Below are positions 1-9,811 of a stretch of 64,000 nt of DNA, piece by piece. Position numbers and translations under genes: made by a program. The notes below the pieces were generated by a model. The model did no database searches and was not told the origin of the DNA. It was given only the letters and a program-made list of their open reading frames with translations. This stretch comes from Bacteroidaceae bacterium (GTDB lineage: Bacteria; Bacteroidota; Bacteroidia; Bacteroidales; Bacteroidaceae). The number at the start of each line of letters is the position of its first letter. Position 1 is the first letter of the stretch. The stretch lies in assembly GCA_017962495.1 (NCBI GenBank), contig JAGCVH010000043.1, positions 1 to 64,000 of the forward strand. Reading direction: 5' to 3'.

Positions 1-276
1 CGCCCATCATGGGGAAGCCCTCTGGGAACTGTGGAATGGAGTCTCCCATCATCGGGAAACCGCTAAAACCGCCCATCATGGGGAAGCCTTCTGGGAACTG
101 CGGAATGGAGTCTCCCATCATCGGGAAACCGCCAAAGCCGCCCATCATGGGGAAGCCCTCTGGGAACTGTGGAATGGAGTCTCCCATCATTGGGAAACCG
201 CCAAAGCCGCCCATCATAGGGAAGCCCTCTGGGAACTGCGGAATGGAGTCTCCCATCATCGGGAACGAGCCAAAGG
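1..276 (-). repeat. 69-bp in-frame tandem repeat in CotH tail
   Basis: Four near-identical copies of 69 bp start at about 1, 70, 139 and 208 and differ at only a few bases. 69 is a multiple of 3, so each copy adds 23 residues rich in Phe, Pro, Met and Gly. The array continues to the left of the window, so the copy number cannot be read here. Confidence 0.95.
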
Positions 277-1492
277 GGCGTGGTTTGGGTCTGGACAGCT
301 TTTCCTCCTCAGATACAAAGAGTTCGGGGAAAGTCTCGAAATGGTGGGCAAGGCAGGGTGCCAGTAATCGCACCTGTTCGTCGATGTAGTCATTGATGTG
401 CTTGTTGCTCAGCACACCCTTGCGAAGCGCCTTGTAGCGCACCTTCACCGCTTTCCGGAAGGCCGGGTCTTGTAGCAGTCGTTGCCACAGGGCAGGCGTA
501 GGGCTGTTGGAAGCGCCTTCGAAGCACCAGGCTTCGGGGTTGTCGCCATTGGAGAAATTGGCGTTGCCATAAGCCAGATTATAGTCCCAGACAGGTCCTG
601 CCACCAGTTTGCCACCCGTGCCGTCGGCCTTCTGCTTCTCCTTGTAGAAATAGGCGCTTCGCTTGTATCCATCGGCATTGAGACTGAGTTCGGTGTGGAT
701 GAAATAATCGACAAACGAAGGCACATCGATGTATCGGGCATAGCCCAGAACGGGGTCGGCAAAGGAGTCGGACTGAATCACCTGCTCCACCGAGTCGATA
801 TAGTTCTGGATGTATTCAAATTGCTCGGGTTGCAGTTTCTTTTTCTTCGGGTAGATGCACGACCAGATGACCTGACTCGTCATGTTACCCTCGCCTATGC
901 CCGGGACTTTGGAGACGAAGGTGGCGTCGTCCTCGTCGTAGGTGTCGATACGCAAGAGATAGCCTCCCGTGATGTCGCGTCCCTTGGTGTCGCTCTTCTT
1001 CAGCTTTGCCACATTCACGCGCTCCTGGCCTCGTTTGATGGCTTCCGAAAGGATGTAGATGCCGCGATACTCTCCGTTGAGCGTGAGTTCCACCATCTGC
1101 GTGCGTGGTCCCCAATGCCCCATGTCGCGCCAGAGTTGGAAAGCCAGCGGGTCGCGCAGGGTGGAGACATCGATGTAAGGTGCCAGCAACACCCAGTCGC
1201 TGTGGGCGGGCATTCCCATGAGAGACGCTTCCACATCCCTACCCTCTTTGTCGCGAAGTTCTATGGTATATTTCTTTTGGTTGAAGGAAAGCGAACTGTT
1301 GCCGCGCAGTTTGATGCCTATGGGGCCGTCGTAACCTTTCACTCGCATGTGACCCGTCACCTTGCGTCGGGCTTGCAGGGTGGAATCCACCGTGATGCTT
1401 ATTTGCCCCACCTTCTTCTGTCGGGCCACGACGGGAATGGCCAAAATGGTAATCAACAGAAGCGTAGAAAGTCTTTTCATCCTTTTATTCAT
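1..1492 (-). CDS. CotH-family secreted protein, 3' end beyond window
   Basis: This is an open minus-strand frame running off the left edge. It begins MNKRMKRLSTLLLITILAIP, a Sec signal peptide; the ATG at 1480 is an alternative start. The mature part fits the CotH (spore-coat kinase-like) family: an early segment with 'GIKLRGNSSLSF', then 'DWVLLAPYIDVSTLRD', 'GEYRGIYILSE' and 'GPVWDYNLAYGN', in the usual order. CotH proteins in Bacteroidetes are extracytoplasmic and their substrates are mostly unknown. After about residue 400 the chain becomes a low-complexity Phe/Pro/Met/Gly tail in which a 23-residue unit (FPMMGDSIPQFPEG followed by FPMMGGFGG) is repeated four times before the window ends. 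A TACCTTTG element lies just upstream. Family assignment is firm; biochemical role is unknown. Confidence 0.8.
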   Translation of the reverse strand, partial: MNKRMKRLSTLLLITILAIPVVARQKKVGQISITVDSTLQARRKVTGHMRVKGYDGPIGIKLRGNSSLSFNQKKYTIELRDKEGRDVEASLMGMPAHSDWVLLAPYIDVSTLRDPLAFQLWRDMGHWGPRTQMVELTLNGEYRGIYILSEAIKRGQERVNVAKLKKSDTKGRDITGGYLLRIDTYDEDDATFVSKVPGIGEGNMTSQVIWSCIYPKKKKLQPEQFEYIQNYIDSVEQVIQSDSFADPVLGYARYIDVPSFVDYFIHTELSLNADGYKRSAYFYKEKQKADGTGGKLVAGPVWDYNLAYGNANFSNGDNPEAWCFEGASNSPTPALWQRLLQDPAFRKAVKVRYKALRKGVLSNKHINDYIDEQVRLLAPCLAHHFETFPELFVSEEEKLSRPKPRPFGSFPMMGDSIPQFPEGFPMMGGFGGFPMMGDSIPQFPEGFPMMGGFGGFPMMGDSIPQFPEGFPMMGGFSGFPMMGDSIPQFPEGFPMMG

Positions 1493-1503
1493 CAATATTG
1501 CGA

Positions 1504-1540
1504 GCACAAAGGTACGAAAATATTCGTCCTCTGGCACAAA
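1504..1540 (-). promoter_or_regulatory. Bacteroidetes-type promoter of the cotH-like gene
   Basis: TACCTTTG lies at 1514-1507 on the minus strand, with TTTG at 1540-1537. The spacing of about 22 is slightly longer than the usual 19-21. The predicted transcript starts a few bases before the ATG at 1492. Confidence 0.5.
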
Positions 1541-1566
1541 AGATGTGGGTATTTTCTTCACGAAAA

Positions 1567-1598
1567 TTTGTAAAATCGCTCGTTTTTTTATACTTTTG
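1567..1598 (+). promoter_or_regulatory. Promoter of dnaX
   Basis: TTTG (1567-1570), 20 bases, then TACTTTTG (1591-1598). This matches the Bacteroidetes primary sigma consensus TTTG-N19/21-TAnnTTTG. The leader to the dnaX ATG is about 25 nt. Confidence 0.8.
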
Positions 1599-1628
1599 TA
1601 GAGATTTTCTTTAATACGATAGAGAACG

Positions 1629-3419
1629 ATGGAACAACAATACATTGTGTCGGCTCGGAAATACCGCCCCATGACCTTTGACAGCGTCGTTGGGCAACGG
1701 GCTCTGACGATTACGCTGAAGAATGCCATCCTTGCAGGCCGACTGGCTCATGCCTACCTTTTCTGCGGTCCGCGAGGCGTGGGAAAGACCACTTGTGCGC
1801 GCATCTTTGCGAAGACCATCAATTGCGAACACCTCAACGAGCAGGGAGACCCCTGCGGAGAGTGCGAGTCGTGCAAAGCCTTCGACGAAGGGCGTTCGCT
1901 TTGCATCCACGAACTGGACGCCGCATCGAACAACTCGGTCGATGACATACGCGAACTCATCGAACAGGTGCGCATACCACCTCAGTCGGGCAGGTACAAG
2001 GTGTTCATCATCGACGAGGTCCACATGCTCTCGCAACAGGCCTTCAATGCCTTTCTGAAGACACTGGAGGAACCCCCTCGCTATGTGGTGTTCATCCTTG
2101 CCACGACGGAGAAGCACAAGATTCTGCCCACCATCCTCAGTCGTTGTCAGGTCTATGACTTTGCCCGCATCACCGTGCAGAGCATCGTTGACCACCTGAA
2201 ATATGTGGCAGAGAAGGAGGGATATAAGGCAGAGGAAGACGCCCTGGGACTGATAGCCCAGAAGGCCGACGGAGGAATGCGCGACGCCTTGAGTCTGTTC
2301 GACCAAATCGTGTCGTTCACGCAAGGGAATGTCACCTACGAAGCCACAGCGGCAAACCTGAATCTGGTGGATGTGGAGTATTACTTCCGCCTGACCGACA
2401 CACTCCTGGAAAAGAATATAGAGGGTGCGCTACTGCTCCTCGACGAGGTGCTGCAGAAGGGCTTCGACGGAGGTAACTTCATCAGCGGGTTTGCCTCACA
2501 CCTGCGCAATCTGCTGGTGGCTCGTGATGGCCGTACTCTTCCTCTCCTGGAACTGAGTGAGAACCTGCGGAAGCGCTGTCACGAACAGGCTATGCGCTGT
2601 CGGCCGCAGTTCATCTTCAGAGCGCTGCGTCTGGCCAACGATTGCGATCAGGCCTATCGCCAAAGCCGGAATAAACGCTTGCAGGTGGAACTGTGCCTGA
2701 TAGAAATGGCGCAGGAGGGAGACGAGGATGGCGATGGTGCGGGGCTTCGCCCTGCGAAGACACTCAAACCCATATTCTCAAAAGGTGCAGAGACTAATAA
2801 ACAGCCCATTACTGCACCAAAGACGCCACAGGATAAGGCGCAGAAACCAGAAGGCCGTGGCGAAGCTACTGCAAAGACTCCCGAGAAGACTCCTGAGAAG
2901 GAAAAAAAGCAAAAGCTGACGAAGATAGACCCAAACGCGTTTAGCATACTCGGTGGGGCTAAAGGAAACAAGCCTATCCCACAAAATCCTACTCCAGAGA
3001 AGAAGGAAGTGGAGAAGCCGGTAAGTGATGAACAGGACGACGAAGAGTGGAACCATCGCCCGCTGACGGAAGACGAACTGATAATGGCTTGGCAGCACTT
3101 TGCCAATTCGCTTCCCGAAACCGAAAAGGCTACTGCCGAACGCATGCGCGCATTAACGCCACGAGTCGTTGGCGACAATAAGTTCCGTGTCACCGTTGGC
3201 AATCCCTTCGTACAGAAGGAACTCAACATGATACGGAACAACATTCTGGTGTTCATCGACACAGAACTTCATCGCGAGGAAGTGGAGATGGAGATTGAGG
3301 TGGAGCTAATAGAGAATAATGTGCTCGCCTTCAGTAAGCCAGAGTTGTTCAACCAGATGCTTAACGACTTTAGCAGTTTCGGCAAGTTGCACGAGTTCTT
3401 TGGCTTGGAGCTGGATTAA
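1629..3419 (+). CDS. dnaX: DNA polymerase III subunits gamma/tau
   Basis: This is the clamp-loader ATPase of the replicase. Residues 47-54 are the Walker A GPRGVGKT. A zinc-binding Cys set (C66, C76, C79, C82) follows, then the DEVH Walker B and the usual sequence of AAA+ domains I-III up to about residue 365. The C-terminal part from about 370 is a charged linker rich in Pro, Lys and Glu, then a conserved 100-residue end typical of Bacteroidetes DnaX. At 596 aa the length is normal. Near 2735 the linker contains a short palindrome GGGGCTTCGCCC that looks like an intragenic repeat insertion. The gene has its own promoter at 1567-1598 and is divergent from the cotH-like gene. I see no obvious programmed frameshift slippery run such as A6-G. 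Confidence 0.97.
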   Translation: MEQQYIVSARKYRPMTFDSVVGQRALTITLKNAILAGRLAHAYLFCGPRGVGKTTCARIFAKTINCEHLNEQGDPCGECESCKAFDEGRSLCIHELDAASNNSVDDIRELIEQVRIPPQSGRYKVFIIDEVHMLSQQAFNAFLKTLEEPPRYVVFILATTEKHKILPTILSRCQVYDFARITVQSIVDHLKYVAEKEGYKAEEDALGLIAQKADGGMRDALSLFDQIVSFTQGNVTYEATAANLNLVDVEYYFRLTDTLLEKNIEGALLLLDEVLQKGFDGGNFISGFASHLRNLLVARDGRTLPLLELSENLRKRCHEQAMRCRPQFIFRALRLANDCDQAYRQSRNKRLQVELCLIEMAQEGDEDGDGAGLRPAKTLKPIFSKGAETNKQPITAPKTPQDKAQKPEGRGEATAKTPEKTPEKEKKQKLTKIDPNAFSILGGAKGNKPIPQNPTPEKKEVEKPVSDEQDDEEWNHRPLTEDELIMAWQHFANSLPETEKATAERMRALTPRVVGDNKFRVTVGNPFVQKELNMIRNNILVFIDTELHREEVEMEIEVELIENNVLAFSKPELFNQMLNDFSSFGKLHEFFGLELD

Positions 3420-3460
3420 AGGTCCCTCGTCCCAGAAAGACTTTGCCCAATTAAAGATAG

Positions 3461-3550
3461 TATAATGTACAGCTCCGTCGGAGCAAATATAATATGTACA
3501 AAGGAGCTATGTACCATCTGGCTCGCCCATGAAATAATTTGTACATAAAT
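3461..3550. repeat. Intergenic palindromic element with GTAC and AGCTCC words
   Basis: Between dnaX and the pseudouridine synthase gene lie four GTAC words, a perfect palindrome AGCTCCGTCGGAGC-like core at 3471-3484 (GCTCCgtcGGAGC) and a half-core GGAGCT at 3503-3508. It looks like a dispersed palindromic repeat rather than a terminator, because no U-run follows. Confidence 0.5.
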
Positions 3551-3613
3551 AATTTTTGAATTTTGAATCTGATAAACCCTTTGCCCACTTCCGCCCAAGG
3601 CATTACGCCTCCC

Positions 3614-4864
3614 ATGCAGTTCACATATCCCTTCTGCTATGTGCCACATCCGTTGTGCCAGATTGCGGCGGAAGAGATAAAGCGTGTGGTAAGGGAAAAC
3701 GCCGAATGGAATGCTGAGGTGCAAGAGGGAAAGATGCTGGGAGTGCTTGTGGTGGAGGGAGGTTTCCTTGCTGCCTTTTCAGGTACGCTCTGCGGGAAAT
3801 CGACTCTACCCTATTTCGTGCCTCCCGTCTTCGACCTGCATGGGACCTATTTCGAGGAAGAGGAAAAGCGCATCTCCCAGATGCCGCTGGGCGAGGAAAG
3901 GCGCAAGCGAAGTCAGGACCTGCAGAACTGGTTGTTCGAACATTATCATTTCCTCAACGCAGAGGGCAATACGGCAGAGATGAAGGACATTTTTCCTGTT
4001 GCTTTGCCCCCTGCAGGAGCAGGCGACTGCTGTGCTCCAAAGTTGCTCCAGTATGCCTATCTCCACCACCTTAAACCTGTGGCTATGGGCGAGTTCTGGA
4101 TGGGGCGTTCGCCAAAGGGTGAGATAAGGGAAGAAGGACATTTCTATCCCGCTTGTCAGCATAAGTGCAAACCCATACTGACTTGGATGCTCAAAGGCCT
4201 TGATGTGGAGGTGAATCCGCTTAGGAAGGACTATGATTTGTTGACGGAACAACTGAGGATTGTCTTTCAATCGCCCGACTTCATCGTTGTGGATAAGCCT
4301 TCGGGCATGCTTTCTGTTCCGGGCAAGGAAGACTTGCCTTCGTTGCAGGAAATCATCCAGGAGCGCTATCCTCAGTATGCAAATCCCATCATCGTTCACA
4401 GACTCGATATGGACACCTCTGGATTGATGATTCTGGCCTTGAACGAGGAGACTTACAAGGATTTGCAACAGCAATTCATCCATCATGAGATTAAGAAGCG
4501 CTATTCAGCCTTGCTCGAGCATCCTATGACGATTGGGGATAAAGGAGTGATAGATTTACCGATTTGTCCTAATCCTTATGACCGTCCTCGACAGATTGTT
4601 CACGAGGAATATGGCAGGCGTTCGATTACGCGCTATGAGGTGGTGGACAACATAGACGGGCATGCGCTCGTACACTTCTGGCCAGAGACGGGTCGAACCC
4701 ATCAGCTTCGCGTTCATGCGGCTCATAGCATGGGACTGAACAATCCTATTCTCGGTGACCGCCTATATGGTAATGGCGTAGGGCGCTTAAGGCTTCAGGC
4801 CGACAGACTTGCGTTTGCCCTGAAGGGCGAAAGCTATTCGTTTGAACTAAACAATTTAATATAA
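3614..4864 (+). CDS. RluA-family pseudouridine synthase with N-terminal extension
   Basis: The second half is an RluA-type catalytic domain that isomerises uridine to pseudouridine in RNA. It carries the signature HRLDMDTSG around residue 262, with the catalytic Asp, and later 'PETGRTHQLRVHAAH'. The first roughly 210 residues form the extra domain seen in the larger RluA paralogues, including 'CCAPKLLQYAYLHHLKPVAM' and 'ACQHKCKPIL'. I start at ATG 3614 (MQFTYPFCYV). A TTG 51 bases upstream is in frame but gives no recognisable sequence. It is followed after 7 bases by the S9 peptidase, so they are probably co-transcribed. The target uridine cannot be told from sequence. Confidence 0.88.
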   Translation: MQFTYPFCYVPHPLCQIAAEEIKRVVRENAEWNAEVQEGKMLGVLVVEGGFLAAFSGTLCGKSTLPYFVPPVFDLHGTYFEEEEKRISQMPLGEERRKRSQDLQNWLFEHYHFLNAEGNTAEMKDIFPVALPPAGAGDCCAPKLLQYAYLHHLKPVAMGEFWMGRSPKGEIREEGHFYPACQHKCKPILTWMLKGLDVEVNPLRKDYDLLTEQLRIVFQSPDFIVVDKPSGMLSVPGKEDLPSLQEIIQERYPQYANPIIVHRLDMDTSGLMILALNEETYKDLQQQFIHHEIKKRYSALLEHPMTIGDKGVIDLPICPNPYDRPRQIVHEEYGRRSITRYEVVDNIDGHALVHFWPETGRTHQLRVHAAHSMGLNNPILGDRLYGNGVGRLRLQADRLAFALKGESYSFELNNLI

Positions 4865-4871
4865 AAGAGAT

Positions 4872-7307
4872 ATGAAAAAGTATGTTTTATCAATTGTTGC
4901 CATTGCTTGCTTTGGTGCAGTCAAGGCCGACACTATCGAGGTGAGGAAGATTCGACTCTCGCAACCTTACATGTCGGCAAAGCCCTTCCTGACAGACAGC
5001 ACGGATGTGAACAACAAGAGTTGGGACCTTTCGCAAATGCTGGTGGACGGGACTATCAGTCAGCAGGCATGGAAATCAGGTACGCCAACGGAGGATATGG
5101 TCATTCCCGCCTCCGGCAACGATGCCCTGCGTCTTGCAGGCTTTACCTTGCAGAATGAGAGCTTTGCCAAGGCTAATGTGCTTGTAGGTGGTCCGAAGGA
5201 TTACAAAGTGTTTATCGACGGAACGGAAGGGGCTTCGCAGAATCTCGTGCCAGGTCGTCATGATGTGGTAGTGCGCTGGTTACAGAAAGCCAATAAGGCC
5301 GATACCCTGAAGTTGCGCGTCGATTGCAATCATGCCCTTGCGGTTAATCCCGAAGGCAAAGAGCCTTACACGCTGAAGACACTTATGTATGGCACTCGTC
5401 TGTCGGCTGTGAGCATTAGCGCCGATGGTCGATTCATCACGATGGACAAGACCCAGACGCGAAACGACGCAAAGACTGAACGCACGAAATATCTGGTTGA
5501 CCTGAAGACCAATAATCGAAGCGTGATAAGCGATTTCAAGCAATGGACAAGCACAGGGCATAACTATATTGCCACTTCCACAGGAACAGACTTGACAACG
5601 GAGTACGAGATTGTGGATGCTGCCACGGGAGAGCGCAAGCCATTCTTCACCGACCTCCAGAACCAGCAGGGACAGATTCTGCCCGGAGAGCGTCAGATGA
5701 TGATATTCGACCGCAAGGATGGGCCAAAGGAGGATAGCGAAGTGTTCCAGGTACTTGTTCCCGATGACAGACAACCGGGTTGGCGTAACCGTTCGAACAT
5801 TAAGTTGATGGATATTGCAACAGGGCAGGTTCGCACGATTACGGCTGGTCAGCATAATGTCTATGGAGAACTGAGTCCTGATTCCCGTCGCATGCTCTTG
5901 CAAATTCATGAGAATGATATCACGAAGCGCCCCTTCGAGTTTACGACAGCAGTCGTGCTTGATCTCGAAACCATGCAAGCCGATACGCTCTTTGCTCACG
6001 ATGGTTTTGCTGGGCAAGGACAATGGAGTCCCGATGGTCAATATCTCGTCTTCCAAGGGAGTCCCGAAGCCTTTGATAACATCGGTAATCGCACACCCAA
6101 GGGTATGACTGCCTCCATGATTCAGCAAGAGTTGTTCCGTATCGATTTGCCTTCGAAGAAGATAACTCCCCTGACGGCAGACTTCAATCCCAACATCAGT
6201 TCCTGGCAATGGTGTAAGGCCGACGGCATGATTTATGCCTTGTGCGAGAATAGGGACAATCAGGACATCTTCCGCATAGATCCCAAGACGGGAAAAGCCG
6301 AACAACTGGCTTTGACTGAGCGCTATGTGATGCGATTTGATGTGGCTGAGGATGCTCCCATGCTTGCCTATTACGGTCAGGGACACTCGAATAGCGACAG
6401 ACTATATGTGTATGACCTGAAGAAGAATCGCGAGACACTGGTCGAGGACTTAAATGCCGTTCGGATGAAGGATGTGGAACTCGGAGAGTTTGGCGAATGG
6501 AACTTCAAGGCAGAACGGGGAGACACCATCTACGGACGCTATTATCTGCCTCCTCACTTCGACGCCTCGAAGCAATATCCCATGCTCGTGTATTACTACG
6601 GCGGATGCTCCCCAGTCGGCAGATACTTAGACAGTTATTACTCCTTCCACGGATGGGCGGCTATGGGTTATGTAGTCTATGTAATCCAGCCTTCGGGTTG
6701 CACGGGATTCGGTCAGGAGTTTGCTGCTCGCCATGTGAATGCCTATGGCGATTATACGGCAGATGACATTATTCAGGGAACGAAGCAGTTCTGTACCGAA
6801 CATCCTTTCGTGAACAAATCAAAGATAGGTTGTCTGGGTGCTTCCTATGGCGGATTCATGACACAATACTTGCAGACGCAAACCGACATCTTTGCTGCTG
6901 CTATGAGTCATGCGGGCATTAGCGACCCCACAAGCTATTGGGGTTATGGCTATTGGGGCTATTCCTACAGCACAATCTCTGCCGCTAACAGTTATCCTTG
7001 GAACAACAAGGAACTCTTTACCGACCACTCGCCTCTGACACTTGCCGACCGCATTCATACCCCTATCCTCTTCATGCACGGAGCCGAGGACACGAATGTT
7101 CCCATCAACGAGAGCATCCAACTCTTTACTGCCCTGAAGATACTGGGACGAGAGACAGCATTCGTTACCGTTAAGGGCGAAAATCATCACATACTCACCT
7201 ATTCGCGTCGCATCAAGTGGCAGAACACCATCTACGCATGGTTTGAACGCTGGCTGAAGGACGACCCAACTTGGTGGAACACCATGTATCCCGAGAAGAA
7301 CTTATGA
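4872..7307 (+). CDS. S9-family (DPP IV/prolyl oligopeptidase-like) serine peptidase
   Basis: This is an exported peptidase with signal peptide MKKYVLSIVAIACFGAVKA. Residues of about 160-540 form the N-terminal beta-propeller with WSPDG-like blades ('GQWSPDGQYLVFQG'). The C-terminal alpha/beta-hydrolase domain holds the nucleophile in GASYGG (Ser about 658), the Asp in 'HGAEDTNVP' (about 740) and the His in 'GENHHI' (about 770). The family releases dipeptides or cleaves after Pro in short peptides, normally in the periplasm. At 811 aa it is in the usual range. The stop codon overlaps the mutS2 start (ATGA), so the two are translationally coupled although functionally unrelated. Confidence 0.92.
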   Translation: MKKYVLSIVAIACFGAVKADTIEVRKIRLSQPYMSAKPFLTDSTDVNNKSWDLSQMLVDGTISQQAWKSGTPTEDMVIPASGNDALRLAGFTLQNESFAKANVLVGGPKDYKVFIDGTEGASQNLVPGRHDVVVRWLQKANKADTLKLRVDCNHALAVNPEGKEPYTLKTLMYGTRLSAVSISADGRFITMDKTQTRNDAKTERTKYLVDLKTNNRSVISDFKQWTSTGHNYIATSTGTDLTTEYEIVDAATGERKPFFTDLQNQQGQILPGERQMMIFDRKDGPKEDSEVFQVLVPDDRQPGWRNRSNIKLMDIATGQVRTITAGQHNVYGELSPDSRRMLLQIHENDITKRPFEFTTAVVLDLETMQADTLFAHDGFAGQGQWSPDGQYLVFQGSPEAFDNIGNRTPKGMTASMIQQELFRIDLPSKKITPLTADFNPNISSWQWCKADGMIYALCENRDNQDIFRIDPKTGKAEQLALTERYVMRFDVAEDAPMLAYYGQGHSNSDRLYVYDLKKNRETLVEDLNAVRMKDVELGEFGEWNFKAERGDTIYGRYYLPPHFDASKQYPMLVYYYGGCSPVGRYLDSYYSFHGWAAMGYVVYVIQPSGCTGFGQEFAARHVNAYGDYTADDIIQGTKQFCTEHPFVNKSKIGCLGASYGGFMTQYLQTQTDIFAAAMSHAGISDPTSYWGYGYWGYSYSTISAANSYPWNNKELFTDHSPLTLADRIHTPILFMHGAEDTNVPINESIQLFTALKILGRETAFVTVKGENHHILTYSRRIKWQNTIYAWFERWLKDDPTWWNTMYPEKNL

Positions 7308-9811
7308 CAAAGGACATAGAAAAAAAGCTTGGTTTCGATGAGATTCGAACCTTGCTGAAGGGCCATTGCATCTCTCGTCTCGGTACAGAGCGAGTGGATG
7401 AGATGACTTTCATGACCAATGTGGAGCAGATTCGCTATAAGTTGGCGCTTGCCGATGAGGTTCGTCAACTTGTTGATAACGAGTTGCAACTGCCTGGAGA
7501 AGACTTTTTCGACATGCGTATCCCTCTTCGTCGGATTCGTGTCGAAGGCACACGCCTCGAGGAAGGTGAGATGTGGGAACTCAAGCGCTCGCTCGACACC
7601 CTGCATTCGTGGCTTGCCGTGATTCAGACCGACGAGAAGCCCTATCCCGCGCTTGCTAAACTGGCGGAGGGAGTATTCAGTTTCCATACTGTCACCAAGC
7701 ATATAGAGAGCCTGCTGGATATGTATGGTCACATCAAGGATTCGGCAAGTCCTGAACTTGCCCGCATTCGTCGTGAATTGATTCGGACTGAAGGAAGTGT
7801 CGGACGCACGCTTAACGCCATCCTGGAAAGTGCCAAGAAAGAAGGGCTTATAGAGCAAAGCACGATGCCGACCATTCGTGACGGGCGACTCGTCATACCT
7901 GTTGCCCCTGCCTTGAAGAGGCGCATCCGAGGCATTGTGCATGGCGAGAGTGCTACGGGAAAGACCATATTCATAGAACCCTCTGCAGTCGTTGAGGCAA
8001 ACAATAACTTGCGCGAATTGGAAGCCGAGGAGAAGCGTGAAATCATGTGTATTCTGCAAGCCTTCTCCGATACCCTTCGTCCCAATCTTCCCGAGTTGAT
8101 GAAGGCTTATGAGTTCCTGGCCGAAATCGAACTGGCTTTGGCGAAACATCGTCTTGCCCTGCAGATAGGAGCCATCGCGCCGAAGGTTTCCAACATGCCC
8201 TTAATTGATTGGACGCTGGCTCGCCACCCTCTGCTTGAGTTGAAGCTTCGCCGTCATGGCCAGCGCATAATCCCCCTCGACATCACGCTTAGTGCCTCAC
8301 AGCGCATACTTGTTATCAGCGGGCCTAATGCAGGCGGTAAGAGCGTTTGCCTGAAGACGGTAGGCTTGTTGCAATATATGCTTCAATGCGCCATCCCCAT
8401 ACCCGTTGGCGAGAACTCGCGCGTGGGATTCTTCTCAGATATGTTTATCGACATCGGCGACGAACAAAGCCTTGCCGACGACCTCTCCACCTACTCCTCC
8501 CACCTGCTTGGCATGAAGCAGATGATGAAGGAGTGCAATTCCCATACCCTACTCCTCATCGACGAATTTGGCTCAGGCACAGAACCCAACATCGGAGGCG
8601 CTCTGGCGGAAGCCATGCTCGAACACTTCGTCGAACAAGGGACTTATGCCGTCATTACCACCCACTACCAGAACCTGAAGCATTTTGCCGACAGTCACGA
8701 AGGTGTGGCTAACGGTTCGATGCTTTACGACAGGCATCAGATGCAAGCCCTCTTCCGCCTCGAGATAGGCCATCCTGGCAGTTCGTTTGCGGTGGAGATA
8801 GCACGCAAGATAGGCATACCAGAGCATGTCATCAGCAGGGCTTCGGAGATAGTGGGTCAGGACTACATCAATGCCGACAAGTATCTGCTCGATATCGTCC
8901 GTGACAAGCGCTATTGGGAAGGTAAACGCCAAACCATCCATCAGCGTGAGAAAGATGTTGAGCGAACGATTGCCCGATATGAGGATGAAGTGGAGTCCTT
9001 GCAAAAGCAACGCAAGCAAATCATTGCTTCTGCACGCCAGCAGGCAGAGGAAATCATCAACGAGAGCAATGCCCTGGTTGAGAATACCATTCGTGAGATA
9101 AAGGAGGCACAGGCCGAACGCGAACGCACCCGTGAAGCTCGGAGCGAGCTTGATGCCTTCCGCACGCAACTCAGTAAGGAGGAGCAGGAAGAGAGTGATG
9201 CCATCGACCGCAAGATGCAACAGATTTTGGCCCGCAAACAACGCAAGGAGGAACGGAAGCGCCAGAAGATGGAACAGGAGCAGAAGGCGAAGACTGCCGT
9301 GCAAACGGAATCGGAAGCTAAGCCTCAAAAGCATGGTCCTATGATGGACGAGGGCTCTCATGTGCGTATTAAAGGGCAAAGCACCATGGGCGTCATCGAG
9401 ACGCTGAGAGGGCGCAAGGCTACAGTCCTCTTTGGACAAATGCGTACTACCCTGCCCCTCGATATGCTTGAACTGGCTACTGATGTCGCTGTGGCTCAAC
9501 CTCGCACAACCGTCAACAGTTACATCAGCAAGCAGACGCTCGACCAGATGCATAAGACGCAACTGAACTTCCACTCTGAAATCGATGTTCGCGGAATGAG
9601 GGGTGACGAGGCCTTGAATGTGGTTACGCGTTTCATTGATGACGCAACACTTGTTGGTGCATCTCGCTTGCGCATTCTGCACGGCACAGGCACAGGAGCA
9701 CTTCGCCAACTCATCAGGCAATATCTGCAAACCATTCCCAATGTCCGCTCTGCTCACGACGAACATGTTCAGTTCGGTGGTGCAGGCATTACCGTTGTAG
9801 AACTGGAGTGA
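7304..9811 (+). CDS. mutS2: MutS2 family DNA/ribosome-associated ATPase with Smr domain
   Basis: The product is 835 aa. The order is MutS core and clamp domains, Walker A SGPNAGGKS around residue 340, 'DEFGSGTEP' Walker B, a long charged coiled coil (about 500-660) and a C-terminal Smr nuclease domain with 'EIDVRGMRG' and 'LHGTGTGALR'. MutS2 lacks the mismatch-recognition domain. It is linked to suppression of recombination and, in other bacteria, to rescue of collided ribosomes. I start at ATG 7304, which overlaps the preceding stop by four bases, rather than at an upstream TTG that would add 11 residues. A 22-bp repeat array begins at its stop codon. Confidence 0.93.
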   Translation: MTKDIEKKLGFDEIRTLLKGHCISRLGTERVDEMTFMTNVEQIRYKLALADEVRQLVDNELQLPGEDFFDMRIPLRRIRVEGTRLEEGEMWELKRSLDTLHSWLAVIQTDEKPYPALAKLAEGVFSFHTVTKHIESLLDMYGHIKDSASPELARIRRELIRTEGSVGRTLNAILESAKKEGLIEQSTMPTIRDGRLVIPVAPALKRRIRGIVHGESATGKTIFIEPSAVVEANNNLRELEAEEKREIMCILQAFSDTLRPNLPELMKAYEFLAEIELALAKHRLALQIGAIAPKVSNMPLIDWTLARHPLLELKLRRHGQRIIPLDITLSASQRILVISGPNAGGKSVCLKTVGLLQYMLQCAIPIPVGENSRVGFFSDMFIDIGDEQSLADDLSTYSSHLLGMKQMMKECNSHTLLLIDEFGSGTEPNIGGALAEAMLEHFVEQGTYAVITTHYQNLKHFADSHEGVANGSMLYDRHQMQALFRLEIGHPGSSFAVEIARKIGIPEHVISRASEIVGQDYINADKYLLDIVRDKRYWEGKRQTIHQREKDVERTIARYEDEVESLQKQRKQIIASARQQAEEIINESNALVENTIREIKEAQAERERTREARSELDAFRTQLSKEEQEESDAIDRKMQQILARKQRKEERKRQKMEQEQKAKTAVQTESEAKPQKHGPMMDEGSHVRIKGQSTMGVIETLRGRKATVLFGQMRTTLPLDMLELATDVAVAQPRTTVNSYISKQTLDQMHKTQLNFHSEIDVRGMRGDEALNVVTRFIDDATLVGASRLRILHGTGTGALRQLIRQYLQTIPNVRSAHDEHVQFGGAGITVVELE

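Noticed and set aside
482..1573. Long plus-strand frame opposite the CotH-like gene
   Set aside because: It is the antisense shadow of a gene with a signal peptide, family motifs and a promoter; its own translation shows no family features.
5280..6386. Minus-strand frame of 368 codons opposite the S9 peptidase
   Set aside because: Antisense shadow of a well-supported gene; composition follows codon structure of the other strand.
8573..9766. Long minus-strand frame opposite mutS2
   Set aside because: It mirrors the coiled-coil and Smr coding region; no promoter or recognisable domain.
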